Notes under the pieces: generated by a model
Told to the model about the DNA's origin: nothing
Databases searched by the model: none
The model's input: only the letters and a program-made list of their open reading frames with translations
In this document: in pieces, positions 9,311-20,656 of the stretch
Numbering within the stretch: position 1 is the first letter of the stretch
Layout: each line of letters starts with the position of its first letter
Made by a program: the position numbers and the translations under genes
Source of the DNA: an uncultured bacterium
GTDB lineage: Bacteria > Actinomycetota > Actinomycetes > S36-B12 > CAIKAW01
Direction of reading: 5' to 3'
DNA length: 64,000 bases
NCBI GenBank assembly: GCA_903825575.1
Contig: CAIKAW010000031.1
Location: 67,469-131,468 of the forward strand

Positions 9311-10105
9311 ATGAGCAACGCGACAGTCCAGCGATTGGCTCCAGGACGTCCGACGGCAGCTGTCCAATCTGTCGATCGTGCAATTACCGTCTTAGAGATA
9401 CTTGCCCGGACTGGTGAGGCTGGGGTGACTGAGATTGCAGTTGAAATTCAGGTCCACAAGTCAACCGCGTTTCGACTTCTATCAGTGCTTGAAGATCGTG
9501 GGCTGGTAGAACAAGTAGGCGATCGCGGTAAGTACCGACTCGGACACGGAATCATTCGCCTGGCCGGCGCCACGACAGCCCGGATGGACTTGGTCACTGG
9601 TTCACGACCGATAACGGAGAAGCTCGCCCGCGAAATCGGCGAAACGATCAACGTAGCTATTCTTTCCGGGGCAGAAGCCCTATATATAGACCAAGTAGCA
9701 GCAACTTCGGCACTGCGCTCGCATAATTGGGTAGGTCAACGCATCCCGCTGCACTGCACTTCAAACGGCAAGGTGCTCCTTGCGTATATGCGGCCAGATC
9801 AGTTGGCGGCTGTATTGGGCGGCCAGTTGCACAGGTTCACGCCGCGCACAGTGGTCGATCCAGGCAAACTCCGCGAGCAGTTGCACGAAGTGCGATCGCG
9901 TGGTTATGCAATTGCGGCGCAGGAGCTTGAGATTGGCCTGGTGGCTGTAGCCGCGGCAGTGCGGGACATGGACGGTAATGTTGTTGGCACGGTGAGTATT
10001 TCTGGCCCGAGTTCGCGGCTGTCGACGGATCGGCTTTCGCAGTTGGGTGTGCGCGTTCGACAGGCCGGCTTGGATATCTCTCGACGTATCGGGTGGCACG
10101 GCTGA
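9311..10105 (+). CDS. IclR family transcriptional regulator
   Basis: '[36 protein letters not shown]', '[12 protein letters not shown]'; paralogous to the 6880-7683 product. Confidence 0.92.
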   Translation: MSNATVQRLAPGRPTAAVQSVDRAITVLEILARTGEAGVTEIAVEIQVHKSTAFRLLSVLEDRGLVEQVGDRGKYRLGHGIIRLAGATTARMDLVTGSRPITEKLAREIGETINVAILSGAEALYIDQVAATSALRSHNWVGQRIPLHCTSNGKVLLAYMRPDQLAAVLGGQLHRFTPRTVVDPGKLREQLHEVRSRGYAIAAQELEIGLVAVAAAVRDMDGNVVGTVSISGPSSRLSTDRLSQLGVRVRQAGLDISRRIGWHG

Positions 10106-10142
10106 TCTGATCGGTAGTTGGACTGAGTCGAGCGGAGTGGGG

Positions 10143-11813
10143 ATGGCGCGCTTTGATTTCGTGATAGTCGGTGGTGGTTCGGCCGGCTCTGCCCTGGCTA
10201 ATCGGCTTTCATCTGATCCAGCCAATTCGGTTTTGGTGCTTGAAGCCGGGCGGTCTGATTTTCCGTGGGACGTTTACATCCACATGCCGGCGGCGCTCAC
10301 GTTCCCGATCGGGAATTCGCTATATGACTGGAAGTACGAAAGCGAGCCCGAGCCCTTCATGAACGACCGACGTATCTATCATGCGCGCGGCAAAGTACTT
10401 GGAGGATCTTCCAGTATTAACGGAATGATCTTCCAGCGCGGAAATGCATTGGACTATGAACGTTGGGCGTCCGACCCCGGGATGTCTACCTGGGATTACG
10501 CGCACTGCCTTCCGTATTTCAAGCGAATGGAGAATTGCCTAGCTGGTGCAGATGAGTTTCGGGGTGGAGCGGGCCCGCTCCTGCTGGAACGGGGCCCAGT
10601 AACCAATCCACTGTTTGGAGCGTTCTTCGACGCTGTTCAAGAAGCTGGCTATCCACTGACTACCGATGTCAATGGTTACCGGCAAGAAGGATTCGCTGCG
10701 TTCGATCGCAACCTTTACCGAGGCCGTCGTTGGTCAGCCGCCAAGGCCTACCTACACCCAGCAATGTCGCGACCAAATCTCAAAGTGATCACTAGAGCCA
10801 TGGTCACGAAGGTTGCTGTCAGCGGCAATCGAGCGACCGGTGTGGAATACACCCGTAACGGCAAACACATCAGCGTGGACGCCGGCGAAGTGATTCTGGC
10901 TGGCGGGGCATTCAATTCGCCCCAGCTACTGCAGCTTTCGGGCATTGGTGACCCGCAGCATTTGGAGTCGGTGGGCGTTTCACCAGTTCATGAACTCCGA
11001 GGAGTCGGGGAGCACCTCCAAGATCATCTTGAGGTATACGTTCAGTACTCCTGTAAACAGCCAGTCTCGCTGAATTCCGAACTAGCTTTCTGGAAGCGCC
11101 CGATCATCGGAGCCGAATGGTTGTTCGGGCGCTCGGGCCCCGGTGCGACCAACCATTTCGAGGCCGGGGGATTTGTCCGGAGCAACGATCAAGTCGACTA
11201 TCCAAACCTCATGTTCCATTTTCTCCCGATTGCGATTAGATATGACGGTTCCTCACCCGCCGGTGGACATGGCTACCAAGTACACATTGGCCCGATGTAC
11301 TCGGATTCCCGTGGCTCGGTAAGGATCCGCTCAGCGAATCCGACTGAGCACCCGGCAATCAGATTCAACTATCTGTCGACTGAGCAGGACCGTCGCGAAT
11401 GGGTGGAATCCGTTCGAATCGCTCGAAGCATTTTGTCCCAGGCGGGGATGGATCCATACAACGGCGGTGAAATCTCGCCGGGGCCCAGTGTCGAATCAGA
11501 CCAAGAGATACTCGACTGGGTAGCTAAAGATGGTGAAACTGCACTACATCCCTCTTGCACGGCACGGATGGGCATCGATTACATGTCGGTCCTCGACCCA
11601 CTAACTATGCGGGTCCACGGGCTCGACGGACTTCGAGTTGTAGATGCCTCAGCGATGCCTTACGTCACAAACGGAAACATCTATGCTCCCGTGATGATGT
11701 TGGCCGAGAAATCCGCTGACATCATCTTGGGCAACACGCCGCTTCCCCCGGAAGAAACAAAGTTCTATCAATTTCGCAACGGCGATCCACTTTCGCCTAC
11801 TGGTGTCTTCTAA
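10143..11813 (+). CDS. betA: GMC-family oxidoreductase, choline dehydrogenase-like
   Basis: '[32 protein letters not shown]' FAD motif, '[28 protein letters not shown]', C-terminal '[30 protein letters not shown]'; start at 10143 rather than 10047. Confidence 0.9.
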   Translation: MARFDFVIVGGGSAGSALANRLSSDPANSVLVLEAGRSDFPWDVYIHMPAALTFPIGNSLYDWKYESEPEPFMNDRRIYHARGKVLGGSSSINGMIFQRGNALDYERWASDPGMSTWDYAHCLPYFKRMENCLAGADEFRGGAGPLLLERGPVTNPLFGAFFDAVQEAGYPLTTDVNGYRQEGFAAFDRNLYRGRRWSAAKAYLHPAMSRPNLKVITRAMVTKVAVSGNRATGVEYTRNGKHISVDAGEVILAGGAFNSPQLLQLSGIGDPQHLESVGVSPVHELRGVGEHLQDHLEVYVQYSCKQPVSLNSELAFWKRPIIGAEWLFGRSGPGATNHFEAGGFVRSNDQVDYPNLMFHFLPIAIRYDGSSPAGGHGYQVHIGPMYSDSRGSVRIRSANPTEHPAIRFNYLSTEQDRREWVESVRIARSILSQAGMDPYNGGEISPGPSVESDQEILDWVAKDGETALHPSCTARMGIDYMSVLDPLTMRVHGLDGLRVVDASAMPYVTNGNIYAPVMMLAEKSADIILGNTPLPPEETKFYQFRNGDPLSPTGVF

Positions 11814-11841
11814 TGGCACCGGAACCATCGGGGGAGATCGC

Positions 11842-13350
11842 ATGACGATATCCGCAGAGCCATACGTAGCTCAACTGTTCATCGACGGTGAGTGGGTGCC
11901 GTCAGCATCGGGGGCAACTCGAGACATTCGATGCCCGGCCGATGGAAGTCTGGTCGGAATCGCAGCTGAAGCCGACGAAGGCGACACAGATCGAGCAATA
12001 CAGGCAGCTCGTCGGGCCTTTGATGTCGGTCCGTGGAACACACTTGCGGCAACGGAGCGTGGCGCGCTACTTAACCGAGTTGCCGACTTCCTTGAGCGAG
12101 ATGCAAACAAGATTGCAAGGGCAGAAGCGCTCGATACCGGAAAGCGATTGGTCGAAGCCAACTACGACGTAGCCGATGTGGTCAGGTCGTTCAGATACTT
12201 TGCAGGGATCGCTGGCACCGATGCAGGGCGGGTGGTCGACACTACTAGCTCGACGACGATTAGCCGCGTTGTTTATGACCCGGTTGGGGTTTGCGGCTTG
12301 ATTACCCCGTGGAATTACCCCTTGCTTCAAGCGTCCTGGAAGGTCGCTCCTGCCCTAGCGGCAGGGTGCACGTTCGTGATTAAACCGAGCGAACTGACTC
12401 CGCATACGACGGTCCTGCTGATGCAAATCTTGGTTGAGGCCGGGATGCCAGCGGGGGTGGGCAACTTGGTGCTCGGTGCGGGACCGACAGCAGGAGCGCC
12501 ATTATCCTCCCACCCTGACATTGATCTCGTCAGCTTTACTGGTGGCCTTGTAACTGGCCGGGCGGTCATGGCAGCAGCGTCGGCGTCGGTTAAGAAGGTC
12601 GCGCTCGAACTCGGCGGTAAGAATCCAAATATCGTCTTTGCCGATGCGGACAGGGAGGCCGCCTTGGATAACGCATTGACAGCCGTCTTCTTGCATTCAG
12701 GCCAGGTCTGCTCCGCAGGTGCCCGTTTGATTGTCGAAGAATCGATTCATGACGAATTCGTTGCCGAACTCGTTCGTCGGGCGCAATTGATCCGACTGGG
12801 TGGACCCTTCGATCCGAACGCCGAAACAGGTGCGCTGATCTCGTTTGCTCATCGAGACAAAGTGCAGTCCTATGTGGAGCGCGCCTGTGCCGAAGGGGCC
12901 GTCCTTCGCTGCGGTGGAACGCCACCAGCCGATTCGACACTTGCTTCGGGTTCCTACTTTCTTCCGACCATTCTCGACGAGTGTCACTCGCAAATGCGCT
13001 GTGTCCAAGATGAGTCTTTCGGCCCCGTAATGACGGTTGAGACATTCGTGACAGAGGAAGAAGCCATCGCAATCGGTAATGACACCTACTACGGACTAGC
13101 AGGGGCGGTCTGGACCCAAGATGCCGGGAAGGCCCAACGTGTCGCGGGCCGGCTGCGCCACGGCACCATCTGGATCAACGATTACCACCCGTACTTGCCA
13201 CAAGCCGAGTGGGGAGGCTTCAAACAGTCTGGGGTTGGCCGCGAGCTGGGCCCATCCGGACTCCACGAATATCTTGAGCCAAAACACGTCTATCAAAACC
13301 TGTCGCCAGCCCCCTCGAACTGGTTCAATCCTCGCTTAGCGGAGGGATGA
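11842..13350 (+). CDS. betB: aldehyde dehydrogenase family, betaine-aldehyde dehydrogenase-like
   Basis: '[39 protein letters not shown]', '[43 protein letters not shown]'; directly after betA-like gene. Confidence 0.9.
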   Translation: MTISAEPYVAQLFIDGEWVPSASGATRDIRCPADGSLVGIAAEADEGDTDRAIQAARRAFDVGPWNTLAATERGALLNRVADFLERDANKIARAEALDTGKRLVEANYDVADVVRSFRYFAGIAGTDAGRVVDTTSSTTISRVVYDPVGVCGLITPWNYPLLQASWKVAPALAAGCTFVIKPSELTPHTTVLLMQILVEAGMPAGVGNLVLGAGPTAGAPLSSHPDIDLVSFTGGLVTGRAVMAAASASVKKVALELGGKNPNIVFADADREAALDNALTAVFLHSGQVCSAGARLIVEESIHDEFVAELVRRAQLIRLGGPFDPNAETGALISFAHRDKVQSYVERACAEGAVLRCGGTPPADSTLASGSYFLPTILDECHSQMRCVQDESFGPVMTVETFVTEEEAIAIGNDTYYGLAGAVWTQDAGKAQRVAGRLRHGTIWINDYHPYLPQAEWGGFKQSGVGRELGPSGLHEYLEPKHVYQNLSPAPSNWFNPRLAEG

Positions 13351-14399
13351 GAATGAATGTGGAGCCGGAGCCGGCCATCTCGGTGCGGGGCCTGTGGAAA
13401 GTCTTTGGGCCGCATCCCGAGCGGATCGTGGGCTCTCCTGAGGCAGAGCTAAGTAGAGCTGACCTACGGGAACAAACTGGGTGCACGGCCGCCGTTCGCG
13501 ACGTCAACTTCGATGTCGCCCCTGGGGAAGTCTTCGTAGTCATGGGCCTATCAGGTTCGGGCAAGTCGACGCTCGTCCGATGTCTGACTCGACTAGTCGA
13601 ACCGACCGCTGGACAGATCACCTTTGAGGGCGAAGACATTGTTGCGGCCGATCAGGCCAGACTTCGCGAATTGCGACGTCATCGCTTCTCAATGGTTTTC
13701 CAGCATTTCGGTTTGTTGCCGCACCGAAAAGTGATCGACAACGTCGCTTACGGCCTCGAAGTGCGTGGAATGAATAAGGCCGATCGGCATGCACGAGCGC
13801 ATGAGGTGGTCGAGCTGGTGGGCTTGCAAGGATACGAACAGGCCTATCCCGATCAATTATCCGGCGGAATGCAACAGCGGGTTGGTTTGGCGCGTGCGCT
13901 CGCCGTTGATCCTGACCTGCTGTTCTTTGACGAACCGTTTTCGGCCCTCGATCCACTAATCCGCAGAGGTATGCAAGACGAGGTGCTCCGGCTGCACCAT
14001 GAAGTTAAGAAGACCATGATCTTCATCACGCACGATCTATCTGAGGCACTCAAGCTCGGAGATCGCATCCTCATCATGCGCGATGGCGCAGCAGTACAAC
14101 TGGGTAGACCTGATGAACTGGTCGGTGCGCCGGCCGACGACTACGTTGCCGATTTCACCCGCGACGTCCCGAAATCGCACGTGCTAACCCTGCGCTGGAT
14201 CGCCAGACCCCCGGTAGTTGGCGAACCGCTCGATGGGCCTGAATTGCCCGCAACCACTATCATCCGCGATGCAATTCGCGATGTTATGCACGCCACGGCG
14301 CCGGTCAAGGTCATGTCCAATGGTCAACTACTTGGGTTGGTTGATCACGAAGATGTGCTGCGAGTGATAGCGGGCGAACCGCAGCCGGTCTCCGTATGA
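13347..14399 (+). CDS. proV: glycine betaine/proline ABC transporter ATP-binding protein (CBS domain at C-terminus)
   Basis: Walker A '[17 protein letters not shown]', signature '[15 protein letters not shown]', C-terminal CBS-like tail. Confidence 0.92.
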   Translation: MRMNVEPEPAISVRGLWKVFGPHPERIVGSPEAELSRADLREQTGCTAAVRDVNFDVAPGEVFVVMGLSGSGKSTLVRCLTRLVEPTAGQITFEGEDIVAADQARLRELRRHRFSMVFQHFGLLPHRKVIDNVAYGLEVRGMNKADRHARAHEVVELVGLQGYEQAYPDQLSGGMQQRVGLARALAVDPDLLFFDEPFSALDPLIRRGMQDEVLRLHHEVKKTMIFITHDLSEALKLGDRILIMRDGAAVQLGRPDELVGAPADDYVADFTRDVPKSHVLTLRWIARPPVVGEPLDGPELPATTIIRDAIRDVMHATAPVKVMSNGQLLGLVDHEDVLRVIAGEPQPVSV

Positions 14400-16333
14400 C
14401 GATTTTGACTGCCGACCTGGTTCCCTCATCGCGGCGCTTCGACCGCCGGTGGTCAATACCCGTAGTTCTGGTGGCCTGGTGGTTGGTATGGCGTTTCGGT
14501 TTCGGTACCCACAATCTCCCCAATGGTGGGCCAACCTTTATCCAGGATTGGTTCCTTCGAATTAGAAATGCTGCCGACGCTGGGCGCGACTCATCACCGC
14601 TCTTCATCTACTTCTTTAATCCGATCGCCAAAACCACTGGGTCAGTCATCTCGTCGATGATGTCTTTGACCACCAATCTCGGGTGGACTGGTATCACCGG
14701 AATAGCTAGTGCGATCTCCTTATGGGTGGCTGGGTGGCGTCATGGTTTATTGACTGCCGTCGGATTCATCAGCTTCGGAGTTCTCGGACTCGAAGCTGAA
14801 AGCATGCAGACCCTTGTTCAGATCATCGTTGCCGTATTTCTGTCCCTGCTCATTGGCATCCCGCTAGGCGTTTGGGCTGGGGTTTCGAATGGTTTTAGTC
14901 GAGTGGTTACTCCTGTTCTCGACATAATGCAGATTCTGCCCACGTTCGCCTATCTGCCATTGATCACTTTGTTCTTCCTAATCGGCCCGGCGTCAGGAAC
15001 GATCGCAACGATGATCTATGCAATCCCGCCTGCAATCCGGCTTACGGCCGCTGGGATTCGCGAAGTGTCGACCGCGACAGTGGAGGCAAGCGAATCTCTC
15101 GGTGCAACCAAATGGCAGCGACTAACTGACGTCCAGTTGCCGATGGCTAAGCGCACGATTGTTCTTGGCGTGAACCAGACAATGATGGCTGCCCTGTCTA
15201 TGATCACCATCGCGGCATTGATCGCAGCGCCAGGCTTGGGAGCTTCTGTCATCAGCGCTCTGATCAAACTGGACGTGGGCGCGGCCTTCAATGCCGGTTT
15301 GGCCATCGTGTGTATGGCGATCGTGTTCGATCGGGTGACGACTGCCGCAAGCGTTCGCACTGAGCGCGCGAGCCGAGCAGGAGGCGCGGCAAGCCAGCGC
15401 ACCCGGTTACTAAGGTACGGCGCAGGCATCGGTTTGATCGCGCTTGGCGTCATCCTGCCCGGCATCAATCGATCACTGGCCACGTTTCCGGACCGTTGGG
15501 TCCATGGAACCCGCAACCCCGTTAACAGTGTCGCCAACTGGACGCAATTGCACTGGTACGGAGCCACATCATGGCTGACAACAACTGTTACTCATTGGCT
15601 GATCGACCCGTTGCAGTCACTGCTGTCGAATACCCCGTGGCCGGTTGTGGTCCTCGGACTAGCCTTGCTGGCCTACTTTGTCGGTGGTCTGCGCCCCGCC
15701 ATCGTCACTGCAGGCTGTCTAATGGGCGCAATTCTGATGGGGCTCTGGCCTTCGAGCATGACGACTTTGGCGTCCGTACTCATAGGTGCACTGTTCACCA
15801 TGATCATTGGAATCGGCTTTGGGGTATGGCTTGGTCGCAGTCGAATGGCCGACCAACTCATCCGACCGATTCTGGATGCTGGCCAGGTGATGCCTCCGTT
15901 TGTTTATCTTGTGCCGTGCTTGGCCCTCTTCGGAGCCACACGCTTCACCGGGATTGTGGCGGCGTTGGTGTACGCGTCTCCAGCCGTCATCAAGATTGTG
16001 GCCGAGGGAATTCGGTCGGTACCGGCCAACACAACCGAATCGGCAATTTCCTCGGGATCCAATAGTTGGCAGACAATCGTTAAGGTGCAGTTGCCTATGG
16101 CGAGAGGAATGTTGCTCGTTGCCCTGAACCAAGGAATCATCTTTGTTCTAGCAATGGTGGTGGTCGGTGGCCTTGTGGGAGCCGGCGGGCTTGGCTTCGA
16201 TGTAGTAAATGGATTCGCACAATCTGTCTTCGCGGGCACCGGCTTGGCTGCTGGCCTTGCGATTGTGTTCCTTGGAATCATGTTGGATCGGATCACTCAG
16301 TCGGCCGGGCGTTCTCGACGAACGACTGATTAG
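14396..16333 (+). CDS. proW: glycine betaine/proline ABC transporter permease, two fused permease domains
   Basis: Two separate permease modules each with an EAA-type loop ('[32 protein letters not shown]' and '[32 protein letters not shown]'). Confidence 0.92.
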   Translation: MTILTADLVPSSRRFDRRWSIPVVLVAWWLVWRFGFGTHNLPNGGPTFIQDWFLRIRNAADAGRDSSPLFIYFFNPIAKTTGSVISSMMSLTTNLGWTGITGIASAISLWVAGWRHGLLTAVGFISFGVLGLEAESMQTLVQIIVAVFLSLLIGIPLGVWAGVSNGFSRVVTPVLDIMQILPTFAYLPLITLFFLIGPASGTIATMIYAIPPAIRLTAAGIREVSTATVEASESLGATKWQRLTDVQLPMAKRTIVLGVNQTMMAALSMITIAALIAAPGLGASVISALIKLDVGAAFNAGLAIVCMAIVFDRVTTAASVRTERASRAGGAASQRTRLLRYGAGIGLIALGVILPGINRSLATFPDRWVHGTRNPVNSVANWTQLHWYGATSWLTTTVTHWLIDPLQSLLSNTPWPVVVLGLALLAYFVGGLRPAIVTAGCLMGAILMGLWPSSMTTLASVLIGALFTMIIGIGFGVWLGRSRMADQLIRPILDAGQVMPPFVYLVPCLALFGATRFTGIVAALVYASPAVIKIVAEGIRSVPANTTESAISSGSNSWQTIVKVQLPMARGMLLVALNQGIIFVLAMVVVGGLVGAGGLGFDVVNGFAQSVFAGTGLAAGLAIVFLGIMLDRITQSAGRSRRTTD

Positions 16334-16393
16334 CACTTTTTGCAGCCTCGGATGCACCCGCACCCGGGTAGGAATATCGGAAGGAATTGTGGC

Positions 16394-17380
16394 ATGAGGA
16401 GAATGGCCAGCCTGCGCGCTGCGGCCCTGCTCGCGTGTACCGGCGTACTGCTAGCGGCTTGCGCTGGTACGTCGAACACGGCGGCCAGCACCCCCGCGAC
16501 CAGTTCATCGGCTAAGCCGTGCGGAACCGTAAACATCGCCGACAACCCTTGGGTCGGTTACGAGGCCGACGTCGCCGTCGTCAGTTACCTACTGAAGACG
16601 AAGCTTGGTTGCACTGTAAACATTTCCAAGATCGACGAGCAGGTGTCTTGGCAGGGGTTCGGCACCGGCCAGGTAGACGTTATCCTCGAAAACTGGGGCC
16701 ACGCGGACCTTGTGACTAAGTACATAACGACTCAGAAAGTTGCTCAAGATTTCGGGTCCCAGGGCAATCAAGGGATCATCGGTTGGTACGTACCGGCTTG
16801 GATGGCAACCAAGTACCCGGATATCACCAACTGGCAGAATCTGAACAAGTATTCAAGCCTGTTTGTGACTTCCGAGTCCGGCGGCAAGGGCCAACTACTC
16901 GACGGCGACCCGTCCTACGTCACCAACGACGCGGCTCTTATCACTGGGCTCAAACTCAACTACAAGGTCGTTGTCGGTGGGTCTGAAGCGGCGCTAATCA
17001 AGTCGCTCCAAACCGCCACACAGCAGACCAAGGCTTTGTTGTTCTACTTCTACGAGCCTCAGTGGGCTTTGGCTAACCTCAAGGTTGCGCGCGTGACGTT
17101 GCCTCCCTACACGGCTGGTTGCGATGCGAATCCGAAGTCAATGGCATGTGATTATCCGCCGTACCCGTTGAACAAGGTGGTTCGCGTGGCTTGGGCCAAC
17201 TCAGGCAGCCCGGCTGTGAACTTGGTTCAGAACTTTAAGTGGACCAACGACGACCAGAACAAGGTTGCCGAGATGATTGCCAATGAGAACATGACTGACG
17301 ATCAGGCCGCCCAGAAGTGGGTTGACGCCAACCCCACGGTCTGGAAGGCATGGTTCGCAGGCACCGGTCTGACTCCGTGA
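16394..17380 (+). CDS. proX: glycine betaine ABC transporter substrate-binding lipoprotein
   Basis: Lipobox 'GVLLAACAGT', OpuAC-like 'VNIADNPWVGYEADVAVVSYLLKTKLGC', 'LENWGH'. Confidence 0.92.
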   Translation: MRRMASLRAAALLACTGVLLAACAGTSNTAASTPATSSSAKPCGTVNIADNPWVGYEADVAVVSYLLKTKLGCTVNISKIDEQVSWQGFGTGQVDVILENWGHADLVTKYITTQKVAQDFGSQGNQGIIGWYVPAWMATKYPDITNWQNLNKYSSLFVTSESGGKGQLLDGDPSYVTNDAALITGLKLNYKVVVGGSEAALIKSLQTATQQTKALLFYFYEPQWALANLKVARVTLPPYTAGCDANPKSMACDYPPYPLNKVVRVAWANSGSPAVNLVQNFKWTNDDQNKVAEMIANENMTDDQAAQKWVDANPTVWKAWFAGTGLTP

Positions 17381-17396
17381 ACGTTTTGAGTTAAGG

Positions 17397-17428
17397 AAAG
17401 GGTCCCGGACTTGGTTCCGGGGCCCTTT
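17397..17428 (+). terminator. Rho-independent-like terminator after proX
   Basis: AAAGGGTCCCGGA (17397-17409) pairs with TCCGGGGCCCTTT (17416-17428): 13-bp stem with one G-U, followed by TCTCATT. Confidence 0.75.
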
Positions 17429-17488
17429 CTCATTCATTCGCCCGACCGGTCTAACCAGAATCTCACTCTCGACCGCGATGATGTACCC

Positions 17489-18100
17489 ATGTCAGTTCGC
17501 GAACGCGCCTCCGTACGCAAACGCAATGTCGAGGGCAATGAACGCCTTACCGCATGGGTCGGGGCAACTCTCTTTGTCCTTTTGGCCATCGAGGGATTAA
17601 CAATTGCTTCTGTTCAGAGCCTGCTTGTGCCCCACGTCGTTGTGGGGATGCTCATCTTGGCGGCGGTTGGCTTGAAGATCGCAAGCACCGGCTATCGATT
17701 TGTTCGTTACTACCAAGGCGACCCGACGTACCGAGAGAAAGGCCCACCAGCCCCGCTATTGCGAATCCTTGGGCCGGTAGTCATCCTGACGTCGATCGCA
17801 GTCCTATTTACCGGCGTAGTGCTGCTCTACGTTCCGACGGCGAGGGTCGGCCAATGGTTGCAATACCACCAGGCAACCTTTGTCCTCTGGTTCCTTGCCA
17901 TGAGCGTTCACGTCCTGAACTACCTTTGGCGCATTCCCGGACAGTTATTGGCCGAGTTTGGTGCCCGCCGCCCATTCGGCCGCCGCGGCCGATTGCTTGT
18001 CCTATCCTTCACGTTGATGGTCGGACTAGCCACCAGCCTTGTGGTTCTTGGCCCTGCGCGGATCTGGCTAGCACATTTCATTTCGGGAACGGGACACTAG
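17489..18100 (+). CDS. multi-TM membrane protein (cytochrome b561-like, function unknown)
   Basis: Several hydrophobic helices with conserved His ('LLVPHVVVGMLIL', 'WLQYHQATFVLWFLAMSVHVLNYLW'). Start at 17489. Confidence 0.6.
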   Translation: MSVRERASVRKRNVEGNERLTAWVGATLFVLLAIEGLTIASVQSLLVPHVVVGMLILAAVGLKIASTGYRFVRYYQGDPTYREKGPPAPLLRILGPVVILTSIAVLFTGVVLLYVPTARVGQWLQYHQATFVLWFLAMSVHVLNYLWRIPGQLLAEFGARRPFGRRGRLLVLSFTLMVGLATSLVVLGPARIWLAHFISGTGH

Positions 18101-18151
18101 AACAGGTCCTTTGGCCCGATCTATTTTCGGATCTGTCGCTAGGTTGGCCCG

Positions 18152-19525
18152 ATGACATTTAAGACCATCATCGAACCCTTCCGGATTCATTCGGTCGAAC
18201 CGATGCACCTGACCACACCTGCCCAGCGCAAACGCGCTATTCAAGCTGCCGGATATAACCTGTTCAACGTCCGGGCTCAGGATGTTTTGATTGACCTACT
18301 CACTGACTCCGGGACGGGCGCCATGAGCCGCGACCAATGGGCTGCAATGCAACACGGTGATGAGTCATACGCAGGTTCCCCGTCCTTCGAGATCTTCCGC
18401 GATGCGGTTACCGATCTGTTCCCGTTCAGCCATGTCATTCCGACTCACCAAGGTCGGGCTGCCGAGAAGATCCTTTTCGGAGCGCTTGGTGGCGCTGGGC
18501 AAATCGTGCCAAACAACACACATTTTGATACCACCCGAGCAAATGTTGAATTCACCGGCGCCACAGCGGTTGATCTAGTTATCGCGGAAGGCCGCGACCC
18601 CGCATCCCGGCACCCGTTCAAGGGCAACATGGACGTGGCGGGCCTTGATCAACTCTTAACTGAGCACAAGTCTGTAATTCCGTGCGTGATGCTCACGATT
18701 ACAAACAACTCAGGCGGTGGACAACCGGTCTCCTTGGCAAACATCCGTGAAACCAGCCAGGTCTGTCGTAAACACGGCGTCCCGCTCATCTTGGATGCTT
18801 GTCGTTTTGCCGAAAACGCTTGGTTCATTCACGAGCGTGAGCCTGGACAAGGGGAGCGAGCAGTTCGCGACATCGTGCGCGAGATTGCGTCTCTGGCCGA
18901 TGGCATGACGATGAGCGCAAAGAAGGACCCCATGGGCAACATCGGTGGGTGGCTAGCACTCAATGACGACGCCCTGGCAGAGCAATGCCGAACCCTACTA
19001 ATACTCACGGAGGGGTTTCCAACGTACGGAGGACTGGCGGGACGCGACCTCGAAGCATTGGCGCAAGGCCTGAAGGAAGCCGTCGATCACGATTATTTGA
19101 AATACCGGATCGCCTCCACCGCCTACCTAGGTGAAGCGTTGGCGGAGTCCGGAATTCCGGTGGTACAGCCAATCGGCGGCCATGCTGTTTATCTCGATGC
19201 CCGGGCCTTGTTATCTCATATTGACCCTTTGCAATACCCGGGACAGTCACTGGCCGTCGCGCTTTACGTAATGGGTGGCGTGCGCGGTTGTGAAATCGGA
19301 ACTGTCATGTTCGGTCGGCAACCGGATGGCACGGAGATCCCGGCTGCCATGGAATTGGTGCGATTGGCCATACCTCGGCGGACCTACACACAGAGTCATA
19401 TCGATTACGTAATCGAGGTGTGTCAAGCAGTTGCCGCTGAAGCTGGAAGCCTTCGCGGGTACCGGATTTCAAAGGAACCCAAGGCCCTGCGGCACTTCAC
19501 AGCGGAGTTCCAACCGATCGACTAG
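18152..19525 (+). CDS. tnaA: tryptophanase / tyrosine phenol-lyase family beta-eliminating lyase
   Basis: 'YAGSPSFEIFRDAVTDLFPFSHVIPTHQGRAAEKILFGAL', 'NNTHFDTTRANVEFTGATAVDLV', PLP lysine region 'DGMTMSAKKDPMGNIGGWLAL'. Substrate (Trp vs Tyr) not resolved. Confidence 0.9.
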   Translation: MTFKTIIEPFRIHSVEPMHLTTPAQRKRAIQAAGYNLFNVRAQDVLIDLLTDSGTGAMSRDQWAAMQHGDESYAGSPSFEIFRDAVTDLFPFSHVIPTHQGRAAEKILFGALGGAGQIVPNNTHFDTTRANVEFTGATAVDLVIAEGRDPASRHPFKGNMDVAGLDQLLTEHKSVIPCVMLTITNNSGGGQPVSLANIRETSQVCRKHGVPLILDACRFAENAWFIHEREPGQGERAVRDIVREIASLADGMTMSAKKDPMGNIGGWLALNDDALAEQCRTLLILTEGFPTYGGLAGRDLEALAQGLKEAVDHDYLKYRIASTAYLGEALAESGIPVVQPIGGHAVYLDARALLSHIDPLQYPGQSLAVALYVMGGVRGCEIGTVMFGRQPDGTEIPAAMELVRLAIPRRTYTQSHIDYVIEVCQAVAAEAGSLRGYRISKEPKALRHFTAEFQPID

Positions 19526-19544
19526 GCAACTCACTGGCCCTGAA

Positions 19545-20636
19545 TCATCCGCCCAGGCCACGCAAGGTAGCCGAAACCAAGATTCCGATCGATGGCAGGT
19601 GATATCCGCCTTCCAAGACGGACACTGTTGGGAGTTTGAGTTGCCCAATAATCTGCCCCGCGCGCTCATAGCCATCAGCTGTGATTTGAAGTGGACTTTC
19701 TGGATCGTCGATGGCCGCATCCACCCCGAGTGAAAGCACCAACGCAGTGGCGCCGAAATTGGCCACAAATCCTGCTGCACGTTCGACCGCTGCAAGCCAG
19801 GACGCGTCGCCGGCACCTGGCGACTGCGGCAGGTTCAAGTTCATTCCATACCCCGCATTGCGGCCCAGTTCATCCGCGAATCCAACCGCATGTGGGAACC
19901 ACCCAGCCCCCGGATCCACATGGACGCTAGCGAATGCCACGTCTGAACGTTCGTAGAATATTGCCTGGGTGCCGTTGCCGTGATGGGCGTCGATGTCGAT
20001 AACGGCGACCTTGGCGTGCCCGTTGCTGCGCAAAGCTTCTGCAGCGACAGCGGCATTGTTCAGGTAGCAGGAACCGCCATAGCTCGCGCGGGTCACGTGG
20101 TGGCCTGGCGGCCGACATGCGCCGAATGCGGCAGGTGCCCCAGCAATAACTAAGTCCACGGCGCTTAGCGCCACGTCGATGGCGCTGCGTGCGGCCAGCC
20201 ACGTGCCTGGCCCAATCAGAGTCATCGTGTCGTAACAGAACTCGCCAGTTCTGGCATGGGTGGCTCTCATCCGCCCACCGGGCAAACCGTGCATCATTTC
20301 GGCACTGGGGAAGAAGTAGGGGACTACCCGATCTTGACCGGGATCGACGTCGTACCCACCGGAAGCCCATTCTTGAAAGGCGCCGGTCAAGAAGTTCACC
20401 AAGGCCGGGTCATGCACCCGAAGCAGTAGATCATCGGAATGGCTCTGGGCCGGTATTTCCTTGTGGCCGGCGGCCTGCAACTCATCCCGGACTACTCGAA
20501 TGCGATCTGGCACCTCGGTCCCTGGCGTCCGAACACCTAGCCAAATCTCCGCCGCCGGATCGTGGTTCAGACAAGAATCCGACCAGACGAAGGGAATCAT
20601 CGCATCGGATGTGCCGGTTGCTGCATCACTGCCCAT
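19545..20636 (-). CDS. histone deacetylase-family / acetylpolyamine amidohydrolase
   Basis: 'GACRPPGHHVTRASYGGSCYLNNAAVAAEAL', 'VAVIDIDAHHGNGTQAIFYERSDV', 'SLGVDAAIDDPESPLQIT'. Start is 20636 or 20600. Confidence 0.88.
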   Translation of the reverse strand: MGSDAATGTSDAMIPFVWSDSCLNHDPAAEIWLGVRTPGTEVPDRIRVVRDELQAAGHKEIPAQSHSDDLLLRVHDPALVNFLTGAFQEWASGGYDVDPGQDRVVPYFFPSAEMMHGLPGGRMRATHARTGEFCYDTMTLIGPGTWLAARSAIDVALSAVDLVIAGAPAAFGACRPPGHHVTRASYGGSCYLNNAAVAAEALRSNGHAKVAVIDIDAHHGNGTQAIFYERSDVAFASVHVDPGAGWFPHAVGFADELGRNAGYGMNLNLPQSPGAGDASWLAAVERAAGFVANFGATALVLSLGVDAAIDDPESPLQITADGYERAGQIIGQLKLPTVSVLEGGYHLPSIGILVSATLRGLGG

Positions 20637-20656
20637 AGTGCGGCATGCTGGCATGC

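Noticed and set aside
12590-13072. 160-aa minus-strand ORF within betB
   Set aside because: Antisense to a well-conserved aldehyde dehydrogenase; no family resemblance.
15016-15567. 183-aa minus-strand ORF within proW (and 130-137 aa neighbours)
   Set aside because: Low-complexity antisense ORFs within a high-confidence membrane transporter gene.
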